NCBI GenBank assembly: GCA_965222725.1
Contig: OZ244969.1
Span: forward strand, 2,852,001-2,916,000
Source: GCA-2748575 sp965222725
Lineage (GTDB): Bacteria; Pseudomonadota; Gammaproteobacteria; Pseudomonadales; Ketobacteraceae
Reading direction: 5' to 3'
DNA length: 64,000 nt
Part shown: positions 52,532-60,589 of the stretch, piece after piece
Numbering within the stretch: the first letter of the stretch is position 1
How the letters are laid out: each line of letters begins with the position of its first letter
Position numbers and translations under genes: made by a program
The notes under the pieces: generated by a model
The model's database searches: none
Seen by the model: only the letters and a program-made list of their open reading frames with translations
What the model was told of the DNA's origin: nothing

Positions 52532-53773
52532 ATGAGAATTTCAACAACGCTTTCTTACAGTACTGCACTTAACTCCATGCTGGATCAGCAATCCAAGCTG
52601 AGTCAGACACAGCTCAAGATTTCTGAAGGTAAACGTATTTTAAAACCATCGGATGATCCGATTGGCGCAGGGATTGCATTGAACCTGAAACAGCAGATTG
52701 AATCTGCCAAGCAGTTTACTAAAAACGGTCAGGTAGCAGAAACGAGTTTACAAGTGACAGAAAGTTCATTGGCAAGTGTGACAGATATTTTGAACAGGGT
52801 GCGCGAACTGGTACTGCAGGGTGCCAATGGCACGCTGGGTTATTCAGATCGCGATTCCCTGGCAACAGAAATCGAACGCCGCTATGACGAGTTGCTTGGT
52901 ATTGCCAACTCCCAGTTATCCGACGGTAAATATATATTTGCCGGATTCCGCAGCGGGGTGAAACCCTTTACCAAGGATATCGCCGGTAACATTGTTTATA
53001 ACGGTGATCAGGGCAAGCACATGGTGGATGTGAATTCATCGGTAACGGTGCAAACCAATTTAAGTGGTTCTGAAGTGTTTGCCGAGATTCCCACCGGTAA
53101 CGGCACCTTTGAAACAAGTGCTGCTGCGACGAATACCGGTACCGGTGTTATTGGTTCCGGGAGTCTGATTGATGCGGCTGCCTATGTGCCGGACACTTAT
53201 ACCGTTACCTTCCAGAATAATGCGGCATCGCAGTTAACCTACCAGGTAACCGACAGTTCCGGCACGCAAATCGTACCGGCACCACCACTGACGGTGCCGG
53301 CAGATGCCCCCCTGTATGTGGACGGTGCCGATATTGACTTTAACGGTATCCAGTTCAATATCAATGGCCGCCCATCCCCCGGTGATGAATTTACCGTGGA
53401 GCCCAGCGCCAGTCAGGATATTTTTGTGTCTATTGAACAGCTGGTGGATGCCCTGCGTTCCAGTAATGCCACCGAAGAATTGCAGGCCGCCATGAAGAAC
53501 CAGCTGAATAACGGCATCGTGAATCTGGACAGGGCGATGGAGCATGTCGATCAGAATCGCTCGTTAGTCGGTGCGCGGCTGAATGTGGTGGAAAGTGAAG
53601 CCACCATCAATTCGAATATTGTGGTGCAGGCACAGAGTTCCCTTTCCATTGTTGAAGATCTGGATTACGCGGAGGCAATTACCGACCTTAACCGGCAAAG
53701 CGTTGCCCTGCAGGCGGCACAGCAGAGCTTTATCCGCATCCAGGATCTGTCACTGTTCAATTTTATAAGCTGA
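52532..53773 (+). CDS. flgL: Flagellar hook-filament junction protein FlgL (HAP3)
   Basis: A 413-residue flagellin-like protein. It begins RISTTLSYSTALNSMLDQQSKLSQTQLKISEGKRILKPSDDPIGAGIALNL, the flagellin N-terminal D0/D1 pattern as seen in FlgL, and ends ATINSNIVVQAQSSLSIVEDLDYAEAITDLNRQSVALQAAQQSFIRIQDLSLFNFIS. It forms the ring between FlgK and the filament. Last gene before the flagellins; no terminator follows, so read-through towards the first flagellin is possible. Confidence 0.94.
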   Translation: MRISTTLSYSTALNSMLDQQSKLSQTQLKISEGKRILKPSDDPIGAGIALNLKQQIESAKQFTKNGQVAETSLQVTESSLASVTDILNRVRELVLQGANGTLGYSDRDSLATEIERRYDELLGIANSQLSDGKYIFAGFRSGVKPFTKDIAGNIVYNGDQGKHMVDVNSSVTVQTNLSGSEVFAEIPTGNGTFETSAAATNTGTGVIGSGSLIDAAAYVPDTYTVTFQNNAASQLTYQVTDSSGTQIVPAPPLTVPADAPLYVDGADIDFNGIQFNINGRPSPGDEFTVEPSASQDIFVSIEQLVDALRSSNATEELQAAMKNQLNNGIVNLDRAMEHVDQNRSLVGARLNVVESEATINSNIVVQAQSSLSIVEDLDYAEAITDLNRQSVALQAAQQSFIRIQDLSLFNFIS

Positions 53774-53883
53774 TGATGAAACGATTAATACTGAAACAGT
53801 TTGTTGCTTGGCGAGGAGGTTAGTATCGAAATGATCTTCAGGTTGATGTTGTTGTGAAATCACTTAAGAGAATTCAGATTAAC

Positions 53884-53908
53884 CTCCCAGTCATCGATAA
53901 GTTGGGAG
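53884..53908 (+). promoter_or_regulatory. Hairpin in the leader of the first flagellin gene
   Basis: CTCCCA (53884-53889) and TGGGAG (53903-53908) form a stem around CATCGATAA, which resembles the -10 box of a sigma28 promoter but lacks a convincing -35 box. A weak sigma28 promoter or a leader structure just before the ribosome site are both possible. Confidence 0.35.
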
Positions 53909-53927
53909 CGCAGTTAGGAGAAAGACA

Positions 53928-55583
53928 ATGCCTCAGATAATTAACACGAATATTTCGTCAATCAATGCGCAGCGCAACTTAAATCGTTCTCAGGGCGCGC
54001 TGCAAACATCACTGCAACGCCTGTCGTCCGGCTTACGGATTAACAGTGCAAAAGATGACGCCGCGGGTCTCGCCATATCCAACCGCTTTCAGACCCAGGT
54101 GCGTGGCCTTAACGTGGCTGTGCGGAATGCCAACGACGGTATTTCCTTTGCGCAAACCACAGAAAGCGCCTTAACGGAGATTTCCACCGCCCTGCAACGG
54201 ATGCGGGATCTGGCAGTACAGTCCGCCAACGACACCAACTCCGGTTCCGACCGCCTGTCACTGCAGGCCGAGGTGGATCAGCTGGTGGCGGAGATTAACC
54301 GGATTGCCAAAACCACGACCTTTAACAACCGGCCGGTACTGGATGGCTCCAATACTACATTGAGCTTTCATATCGGTGCCAATGCCAACCAGACGGTGGA
54401 AGTGACCGGGGTGGATGCGCGAGCCAGTTCGCTGGGGTCGCAGCCGGGTGTGGTTCAGTCCACGGGTGACCGGGTACAGGTGTTCGACACAGATGGCGGT
54501 TCCCAGGGTATTCAGGAAACTGCATCTCTGACCACCACTAACCAATCCATCAGCGACTTTACCGTTCGCCTTGATAGCGTTGCAACGGCAGACGCGATTA
54601 ATATTACCGATGTTGCTTATGGCGGCAATATCGATCAGGTGGCAACTACAAGCCTGGTGGATCGCACTGATGATAATTACGGTTCCGGTGTCGCTAAATC
54701 GGTGGCTGCACGAATCAATGCCATCCGGGTTGACGGAGAAGAATCCCTGCAGGGGGTTTATGCATCAGCAAGCACGGAGTTTCGTGGTAGTGACCTGGCT
54801 GCGGCAGACTATAGCGGTACTGTAGATTCAACCAATGCCACCAGTACCAGCGTAGGACAGGGCAGCCTCGACAATGGGGATCTGGTGATCAACGGCGTCG
54901 ATATTGGTCCGGTTGATTTCCAGATCAATGATGCCGATGGCTCTCTGACTGAGGCTATTAACTCCAAATCTGATATCACCGGAGTAACTGCCACGGTTGA
55001 CCGTAATGGAGAGCTGGTTCTCACGGCTGATGACGGCAGAGATATTATTATTACCACCACCGATGCCGGTGTGACGAATGATCTGTTCGGTGGTGGCGAT
55101 GAATTGGCGACGGACCGTTTTAGTGCTGCATTGGCAGACCTCCGGGTATCGGGGCGCTTGACCGTGACGGGTACCGATACGATTAACTTTTCGGGTAGCA
55201 GTAATGCTGCAGTGGGGGTTGATGATCTGACGGTGGAAGACGCTGAGGACAATGTTCAGGCTATAGGTACCATTGCCAATGCGGATATCACCACAGTTGA
55301 AGGCGCCAATACCCTGATCGGTTCGGTGGATAGTGCGCTGGACCAGATCAACTCCATCCGCGGTCAGCTGGGTGCGATTCAGAACCGCTTTGAATCCACC
55401 ATCCGGAACCTGTCCAGTATTTCTGAATCACTGGCGGCCGCAAACTCCCGGATTCTGGATGCAGACTTTGCGGCAGAAACGGCGACGCTGGCCAAGAACC
55501 AGGTATTGCAGCAGGCGGGTATCTCTGTGCTTGCTCAGGCCAATGCCCTTCCGCAGCAGGTTCTGTCCTTGCTGCAGGGATAA
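53928..55583 (+). CDS. fliC: Flagellin (first of two)
   Basis: A 551-residue flagellin. The D0/D1 ends are canonical: PQIINTNISSINAQRNLNRSQGAL through RDLAVQSANDTNS at the N terminus and LAAANSRILDADFAAETATLAKNQVL through AQANALPQQVLSLLQG at the C terminus. The central part (about 170-450) holds one or two surface domains, including repeated TTDAGVTNDLFGGGDEL. Codon choice is less biased than in the second copy. It has a strong terminator behind it and only a weak promoter in front, so it may be the minor filament subunit. Confidence 0.94.
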   Translation: MPQIINTNISSINAQRNLNRSQGALQTSLQRLSSGLRINSAKDDAAGLAISNRFQTQVRGLNVAVRNANDGISFAQTTESALTEISTALQRMRDLAVQSANDTNSGSDRLSLQAEVDQLVAEINRIAKTTTFNNRPVLDGSNTTLSFHIGANANQTVEVTGVDARASSLGSQPGVVQSTGDRVQVFDTDGGSQGIQETASLTTTNQSISDFTVRLDSVATADAINITDVAYGGNIDQVATTSLVDRTDDNYGSGVAKSVAARINAIRVDGEESLQGVYASASTEFRGSDLAAADYSGTVDSTNATSTSVGQGSLDNGDLVINGVDIGPVDFQINDADGSLTEAINSKSDITGVTATVDRNGELVLTADDGRDIIITTTDAGVTNDLFGGGDELATDRFSAALADLRVSGRLTVTGTDTINFSGSSNAAVGVDDLTVEDAEDNVQAIGTIANADITTVEGANTLIGSVDSALDQINSIRGQLGAIQNRFESTIRNLSSISESLAAANSRILDADFAAETATLAKNQVLQQAGISVLAQANALPQQVLSLLQG

Positions 55584-55596
55584 TTCTCTCCAGTTA

Positions 55597-55632
55597 GCAG
55601 GGGCTGAGCCATCAGCCCCTGCATTTTTCTTT
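55597..55632 (+). terminator. Terminator of the first flagellin gene
   Basis: GCAGGGGCTGA (55597-55607), loop GCCA, TCAGCCCCTGC (55612-55622), then ATTTTTCTTT. An 11-bp perfect stem, 14 bases after the stop. Confidence 0.92.
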
Positions 55633-55905
55633 ATTCAGGTGTGCCCTGGCCCCTTTTATACCCCTTCCCGAATTTTGACGCAGGCCCATCAGCCTTAATC
55701 AGCCAGGCGTGATTGTGGCAGGCTTTTGACGCTATCCTGCTGTCGGTAATATAAGCTGTGTCGTTAATTCAATATTGATATAACAAATACGCTGTATCCC
55801 ACCTTCGATCTGCTCCCGGATGCCGATAATAAAATTCGGGAAAACAATAAGATAGCGCTCTTATATCCGCTTGTTAAATATCTAACTAATTTTTTTCTAA
55901 TGTTC

Positions 55906-55932
55906 TAAAGCTTCCTGAAATACCGCCGATAA
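55906..55932 (+). promoter_or_regulatory. Sigma28 (FliA) promoter of the second flagellin
   Basis: TAAAGCTT (7 of 8 match), 11 bases, GCCGATAA (8 of 8). The start of transcription would be near 55940, giving a leader of about 95 bases before ATG 56036. A further GCCGATAA at 55822-55829 lacks a matching -35 box. Confidence 0.85.
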
Positions 55933-55958
55933 ATTGTGTGAAGGCAATAAAGAGTTCC

Positions 55959-56010
55959 AGCCTCACACGAGGCTAAGAGTTTATATACCTCATAGCTTTT
56001 ATGTGTGAGG
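55959..56010 (+). promoter_or_regulatory. Leader with two mutually exclusive hairpins before the second flagellin
   Basis: AGCCTC (55959-55964) and GAGGCT (55969-55974) pair around loop ACAC. The overlapping CCTCACAC (55961-55968) can instead pair exactly with GTGTGAGG (56003-56010), 34 bases on. The two folds share the same bases and cannot coexist. The ribosome site CAGGAG follows shortly (56023-56028), so translation or stability control is possible. Confidence 0.5.
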
Positions 56011-56035
56011 TCACGGTTTAGAGCAGGAGACCATC

Positions 56036-57688
56036 ATGCCACAAATTATTAACACCAACATTTCATCTCTGAATGCGCAACGGAACCTTAACAAGTCCCA
56101 GGGTGCATTACAGACGTCTCTGCAGCGTTTGTCATCTGGTCTTCGGATTAACAGTGCGAAGGACGACGCTGCAGGTTTAGCAATTTCCAACCGTTTTACT
56201 ACCCAGGTACGCGGCCTTAATGTTGCGGTGCGTAACGCGAACGACGGTATTTCATTCGCGCAAACGGCCGAAGGTGCACTGTCCGAGGTGACCACCGCTC
56301 TGCAACGTATTCGTGACCTGGCTGTGCAATCAGCCAACGATACCAACTCTGCCTCCGACAGGCAGTCTCTGCAGGCTGAGGTTGATCAGCTGAAATCAGA
56401 GATCAATCGTATCGCTGAAACCACCACCTTTAACGGTAACAAGATCCTGGATGGTTCCAGCAGCGCCCTGAACTTCCAGATCGGTGCCAACGCCAATCAA
56501 ACGGTATCAGTGAGCGGTGTTGATGCGAAAGCATCCAGCCTGGGCTCGCAGCCTGGTATTGTACAGTCTACTGGTGACCGTGTTCAGGTATTCGATACTG
56601 ACGGTGGTGCACAAGGTGTACAAGAGAGTGCTTCTCTGACGTCAACTAACCAGACGGTATCAGATTTTACTGTGCGTCTGGATAGTGTGGACTCATCAGA
56701 CGCTATTAATATTGCTGATGCTGCCTACGGTGGCAACATCGATGTCGATGCAACGTCTGTGCTGGTAGATCGTACCGACGACAGTTATGGTAGCGGTCTG
56801 GCGAAGGACGTTGCTGCACGTATCAACGACATACGTGAAAGTGGCGAAGAGTCCCTGCAAGGTGTTTATGCTTCTGCAGAGACAACCTTTAAAGGTAGTG
56901 ATCTTGAAGCGGCCGACTACACCGGTACCGTGGATTCCACCAATGCGGCAGACACCAATGTGGGTGAAGGCTCGCTGGATAATGGCGATCTGACCATTAA
57001 TGGTGTCGATATCGGCCCAGTGGATTTCCAGGCTAACGATGCCGACGGTTCGCTGCGCGAAGCGATCAACGCCAAGAGTGACGTTACCGGGGTGCAGGCT
57101 ACTGTCAATCAGAACGGTGAACTGACTCTAACAGCGTCTGACGGTCGTGATATTATCGTCACCACTGCTGATGCGGCGACTACCAATGACCTGTTCGGTG
57201 GCGGTGATGAGCTGACCACAGACCGGTTCAGCGCTGCACTGGCTGAGCTGCGGGTTTCCGGCCGTGTCACAGTCACTGGTAGTGATACGATCAACTTCTC
57301 AGGCAGCAGTAATACGGCTGTAGGTGTTGACGATCTGACGGTGGATGGTGCGGAAGATAACGTGCAGGCCACCGGAACGATTAACAATGCCGATGTAACC
57401 ACTGTGGAAGCATCTAACCTGACCATTGAAGCTGTTGATAGTGCGCTATCCCAAATCGACGGGTTCCGGGCAGATCTGGGTGCGGTACAGAACCGCTTCG
57501 AGTCAACCATCCGAAACCTGTCCAGTGTATCTGAAGCACTGAGCGCTGCGAACTCTCGTATCCTGGATGCGGACTTCGCTTCTGAAACAGCAACTCTGGC
57601 GAAAAACCAGGTGTTACAACAGGCTGGTATCTCAGTCTTGGCACAAGCAAATGCGTTACCACAGCAGGCTCTGTCGCTGCTCGGATAA
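56036..57688 (+). CDS. fliC: Flagellin (second of two, probably major)
   Basis: A 550-residue flagellin, a close paralogue of the first: the N-terminal (about 1-150) and C-terminal (about 470-550) parts differ at few positions, and even the central domain keeps the same blocks (GDRVQVFDTDGG, NDLFGGGDELTTDRFSAAL). It has a near-consensus sigma28 promoter and uses more of the codons typical of highly expressed genes (CGT, GGT, CTG), so it is likely the main filament protein. The C terminus is AQANALPQQALSLLG. flaG follows 105 bases later, after a hairpin. Confidence 0.94.
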   Translation: MPQIINTNISSLNAQRNLNKSQGALQTSLQRLSSGLRINSAKDDAAGLAISNRFTTQVRGLNVAVRNANDGISFAQTAEGALSEVTTALQRIRDLAVQSANDTNSASDRQSLQAEVDQLKSEINRIAETTTFNGNKILDGSSSALNFQIGANANQTVSVSGVDAKASSLGSQPGIVQSTGDRVQVFDTDGGAQGVQESASLTSTNQTVSDFTVRLDSVDSSDAINIADAAYGGNIDVDATSVLVDRTDDSYGSGLAKDVAARINDIRESGEESLQGVYASAETTFKGSDLEAADYTGTVDSTNAADTNVGEGSLDNGDLTINGVDIGPVDFQANDADGSLREAINAKSDVTGVQATVNQNGELTLTASDGRDIIVTTADAATTNDLFGGGDELTTDRFSAALAELRVSGRVTVTGSDTINFSGSSNTAVGVDDLTVDGAEDNVQATGTINNADVTTVEASNLTIEAVDSALSQIDGFRADLGAVQNRFESTIRNLSSVSEALSAANSRILDADFASETATLAKNQVLQQAGISVLAQANALPQQALSLLG

Positions 57689-57740
57689 GCAGCGGGCTAA
57701 TTACAAAAGCGCAGGGATTGCGCTTCCGCTTGTTACGAGT

Positions 57741-57766
57741 AACCTGGCGCCAAGGCGCCGGGTTTT
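57741..57766 (+). terminator. Possible terminator of the second flagellin gene
   Basis: ACCTGGCGCC (57742-57751) and GGCGCCGGGT (57754-57763) form a GC-rich stem with one T.G pair, followed by only four T. A smaller stem AAGCGCA/TGCGCTT precedes it. Partial termination before flaG is plausible. Confidence 0.45.
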
Positions 57767-57793
57767 CGTGGTTGAAGAAAGGTAGGTGACGGT

Positions 57794-58276
57794 ATGAAAA
57801 TAGAGAATTCATCAACCGTTTTATCGAACATCAAGGCAAACACTGACAAGCCAGGCGTAAAAATCAGTCCTCCGGTACCCAATGTTAATACGGAGACTGC
57901 AAAGCAGGCACAGGCGCAAAACGCTCCCAAGGCTCCCCAGTCCGGTGATGCCAAAGAAGCGTCCAAAGCACGCCAGGCGGATCAGGAGATCCGACAGCTC
58001 AAGCAGGAACGGCTGGAGCAGGAGAGTCAGCAGGCAATTCAGGAAAAGGTCGCCAATGCCGTAGAAAGCATCCGTGGCTTTATCCAGGAAAACCAGCGTG
58101 CACTTGACTTTGATGTGGCGCAGGAAAGCAATCGTATCATCATCAGCGTGATTGATCGCAGCATCAATGAAGTTATCCGGCAAATCCCGCCGGAGGATGC
58201 CATTGAGTTAGCGGAGCGCATAAAAAAAGGTGATGATATAACTAAAAGTGGTTTGTTAATTGAGGGTCAGGTTTGA
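57794..58276 (+). CDS. flaG: Flagellar protein FlaG
   Basis: A 160-residue protein with a disordered, Lys/Asn/Pro-rich N-terminal half, a Gln/Glu/Lys coiled-coil stretch (about 60-95; ASKARQADQEIRQLKQERLEQESQQAIQEKV) and the FlaG C-terminal fold RGFIQENQRALDFDVAQESNRIIISVIDRSINEVIRQIPPEDAIELAERIKKG. FlaG proteins influence filament length or assembly. It is located between flagellin and fliD as usual in polar-flagellate gammaproteobacteria. Confidence 0.9.
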   Translation: MKIENSSTVLSNIKANTDKPGVKISPPVPNVNTETAKQAQAQNAPKAPQSGDAKEASKARQADQEIRQLKQERLEQESQQAIQEKVANAVESIRGFIQENQRALDFDVAQESNRIIISVIDRSINEVIRQIPPEDAIELAERIKKGDDITKSGLLIEGQV

Positions 58277-58288
58277 GCCTAACCTAGT

Positions 58289-58304
58289 TGGCGTAGATTT
58301 TGCT
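58289..58304 (+). promoter_or_regulatory. Probable sigma54 promoter of fliD
   Basis: TGGCGT-AGATT-TTGCT keeps the essential GG and GC pairs with correct spacing, with two deviations (GT for AC) in the -24 box. It begins 12 bases after the flaG stop and lies 82 bases before fliD. Confidence 0.6.
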
Positions 58305-58385
58305 ATTTTTTATTCAGGAGCTATAAAGGAGTGAAGGAAACGGACGATATATAATACAGAAGGTCGCGTGTGAGGTGACATTAGT

Positions 58386-59810
58386 ATGGCAGCAATAACG
58401 GCTACAGGTTCCGGCTCAGGTATTGATATCGAGCTGTTGGTTGAAAAACTGACACAAGCCGAGCGCGAGCCCGTTGAAAATCGCCTGAACCTCCGCCAGG
58501 TACAGATCGAAGCGGATGTGTCGGCCTTCAAAACCTTTAAAACGGCGCTTTCAGATCTGAAAGCCTCCCTTTCCGGGCTCACCAGCCTTTCCAGTTTTGC
58601 TGTCAGATCAGCTAGTTCCAGTAACGAAGACATCTTTACCGCGTCTGCATCCAGTGCCGCCGTTCCGGGTACTACCAGTATCATGGTCAAGGAGCTGGCC
58701 AGCGCCCACAAACTGGTATCCGGCGATTTTGCCGATGGTGATTCAGCGGTAGGCCAGGGTGATCTCACCATCAGCGTGGGCAGTGATTCGTTCTCCCTTT
58801 TAATCGACAGTTCCAATAACACGCTTTCCGGTATTCGAGATGCCATTAATGATGCGTCGGATAATACCGGTGTCACAGCCAGTATTTTGACAGTGGACGA
58901 CCCCATGACCCCCGGGAGTACGGTTTCCAAGCTGGTGCTGACTTCTGATAACACCGGTGAAGATAACGCCATTACCGTCACCGTTGCCAACGACGCGGAT
59001 GCAGACGATACAGACAATGTTGGTCTGTCCCAGCTGGTTTATGACACGGTGGGGGGTACTACCAACCTGACCGAGCTGACTGCTGCCAATGATGCGTTAA
59101 TAGAAGTAGACGGTTTTGAAGCTTCCAGCAGTACCAATACCTTTACCGGCGTTCTCCCTGGTGTAACTATCAATGCCGCATCCGTAGACACAGATACTGC
59201 CTATACCCTAACTGTCGGGTTGGACAAATCCGCCGTCAAGGAAAAGCTTAATGAGCTGGTGAAAGGGCTGAATGCCTACAAAACCACTTACGATTTCCTG
59301 ACAGAGGTGGATCTGGACTCCAAAGAGTCTGGCCTTCTCACGGGTGATTCAACGGCAAGAACTATCAATAATCAGATCAACAGTTCCATCAGCAGTGTTG
59401 TCAGCGAAGGCACAGATATCTATAGCACCCTGGCATCCATCGGAATAGAGCGCACCCGCGAAGGTGATTTTGAACTCAATGACGACGTGCTTGATGAAGC
59501 GTTGAACACTAATTTTGATGAAGTGGCTGAACTGATCGCGGGAGATAACGGTATTGCAGGCCAGCTGGAAGACAAGCTGGACTCATTCTTGCAGAGCGGA
59601 GGTATTATTTCCTCTGTTAATAGTACGTTCGATTCCCAGCTCACCGATATTCAGGAACAGAGAGAAGCGCTGGATCGCAGGATAGATTCGGTGGAGAAAC
59701 GTCTCAGACAACAGTTTACCAATATGGATATTATAGTCGCCCAGTTCAATAACACCGGGGACTTTCTGACACAACAGTTAGACGCAATCGCACCCAGCAA
59801 AGACAAATAG
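58386..59810 (+). CDS. fliD: Flagellar filament cap protein FliD (HAP2)
   Basis: A 474-residue cap. The N-terminal GSGSGIDIELLVEKLTQAEREPVENRLNLRQVQIEADVSAFKTFKTALSDLKASL and the C-terminal RREALDRRIDSVEKRLRQQFTNMDIIVAQFNNTGDFLTQQL-type helices (seen as QREALDRRIDSVEKRLRQQFTNMDIIVAQFN) are the family ends; the middle is beta-rich. It directs flagellin folding at the tip. fliS follows within 20 bases and fliT-like after that, which suits the cap and chaperone block. Confidence 0.93.
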   Translation: MAAITATGSGSGIDIELLVEKLTQAEREPVENRLNLRQVQIEADVSAFKTFKTALSDLKASLSGLTSLSSFAVRSASSSNEDIFTASASSAAVPGTTSIMVKELASAHKLVSGDFADGDSAVGQGDLTISVGSDSFSLLIDSSNNTLSGIRDAINDASDNTGVTASILTVDDPMTPGSTVSKLVLTSDNTGEDNAITVTVANDADADDTDNVGLSQLVYDTVGGTTNLTELTAANDALIEVDGFEASSSTNTFTGVLPGVTINAASVDTDTAYTLTVGLDKSAVKEKLNELVKGLNAYKTTYDFLTEVDLDSKESGLLTGDSTARTINNQINSSISSVVSEGTDIYSTLASIGIERTREGDFELNDDVLDEALNTNFDEVAELIAGDNGIAGQLEDKLDSFLQSGGIISSVNSTFDSQLTDIQEQREALDRRIDSVEKRLRQQFTNMDIIVAQFNNTGDFLTQQLDAIAPSKDK

Positions 59811-59828
59811 GGTAGTTGGAGTAGCTAC

Positions 59829-60242
59829 ATGAATATGAACAAGGCTTTGAGCCAATATAATGCAGTGAACAAGCAGACCGGCGTTGAGGGAAAGAACTCC
59901 CACGAGCTGATACTCATGCTGTACGACGGCGCCATTGACAACCTTGTTAAGGCAAAAGGCTGCATGCAGCGGAAAGATTTTTCCGCTAAAGGGGAAACCC
60001 TTGGTAAGGCCATTACCATTCTGGGTGGTTTGCAAAGCTTTCTGGATATGGAAAAAGGCGGCGACGTCTCAAAGAATCTGGATGCGCTGTACGATTACTG
60101 CGTTCGCCGCCTGTACGAGGCTACCAAACAAAATGACGAAGGAATGATTGATGAGGTGGTTGGCCTGATTCGTGAAGTCAGAGCCGGCTGGGATGGCATC
60201 AAAGATGAAGCCGCGAAAATTCTTGCTGAGCAGGCGCCTTAG
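59829..60242 (+). CDS. fliS: Flagellin chaperone FliS
   Basis: A 137-residue four-helix chaperone. Recognised from ALSQYNAVNKQTGVEGKNSHELILMLYDGAIDNLVKAKGCMQRKDFSAKGETLGKAITILGGLQSFLD, the FliS pattern. It binds the C terminus of flagellin to prevent premature polymerisation. Its stop TAG overlaps a GTG of the next frame and the real start of the next gene is 15 bases on. Confidence 0.94.
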   Translation: MNMNKALSQYNAVNKQTGVEGKNSHELILMLYDGAIDNLVKAKGCMQRKDFSAKGETLGKAITILGGLQSFLDMEKGGDVSKNLDALYDYCVRRLYEATKQNDEGMIDEVVGLIREVRAGWDGIKDEAAKILAEQAP

Positions 60243-60256
60243 TGGAGAGTTCGGCC

Positions 60257-60571
60257 ATGGTTGACTACCCGGATCTGTTGGCAAAGCTTCAGGAATCCAT
60301 CAGCAGGGCGGTGGATAATCAGGAATACCATCGCCTGCCGGAGCTGGATCTGGCGGTCAGAAGCTGTGTGAACAAAGCGGTCATGGCAAGCGAAGGCGAC
60401 CCTTCCGCCAGAGCAGCCATAGCCGAACAGATATCAGATTTGATGGTGACCTATAAAAAAGTTTCCAAACGCTGTTCGGAAAAATCAGAAGAACTCAAGT
60501 CAGAATTCACCAAGCTCAAGCAGAGCAAGCGCGGCGCCAGCCAATACCTGAGTGTCGCCGGGAAATTTTAA
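60257..60571 (+). CDS. FliT-like flagellar chaperone
   Basis: A 104-residue helical protein from ATG 60257, which has GGAG eight bases upstream; a GTG at 60242 overlapping the fliS stop is an alternative. No strong motif, but size, helix content, basic C terminus (FTKLKQSKRGASQYLSVAGKF) and place directly after fliS fit the FliT-like chaperone family, which holds FliD. Similar short ORFs after fliS are common in Pseudomonas relatives. Family assignment rests mainly on position. Confidence 0.65.
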   Translation: MVDYPDLLAKLQESISRAVDNQEYHRLPELDLAVRSCVNKAVMASEGDPSARAAIAEQISDLMVTYKKVSKRCSEKSEELKSEFTKLKQSKRGASQYLSVAGKF

Positions 60572-60589
60572 ACCAGAAAGAGGTAGGGT

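Noticed and set aside
53831..53857. A short hydrophobic reading frame (8 codons) upstream of the first flagellin as a leader peptide
   Set aside because: The GAGGAGG upstream is too far from its ATG and the length is within chance expectation.
55822..55829. GCCGATAA upstream of the second flagellin as a second sigma28 promoter
   Set aside because: The bases 11 positions upstream (CTTCGATC) do not resemble TAAAGTTT, and a near-perfect promoter lies about 100 bases downstream.
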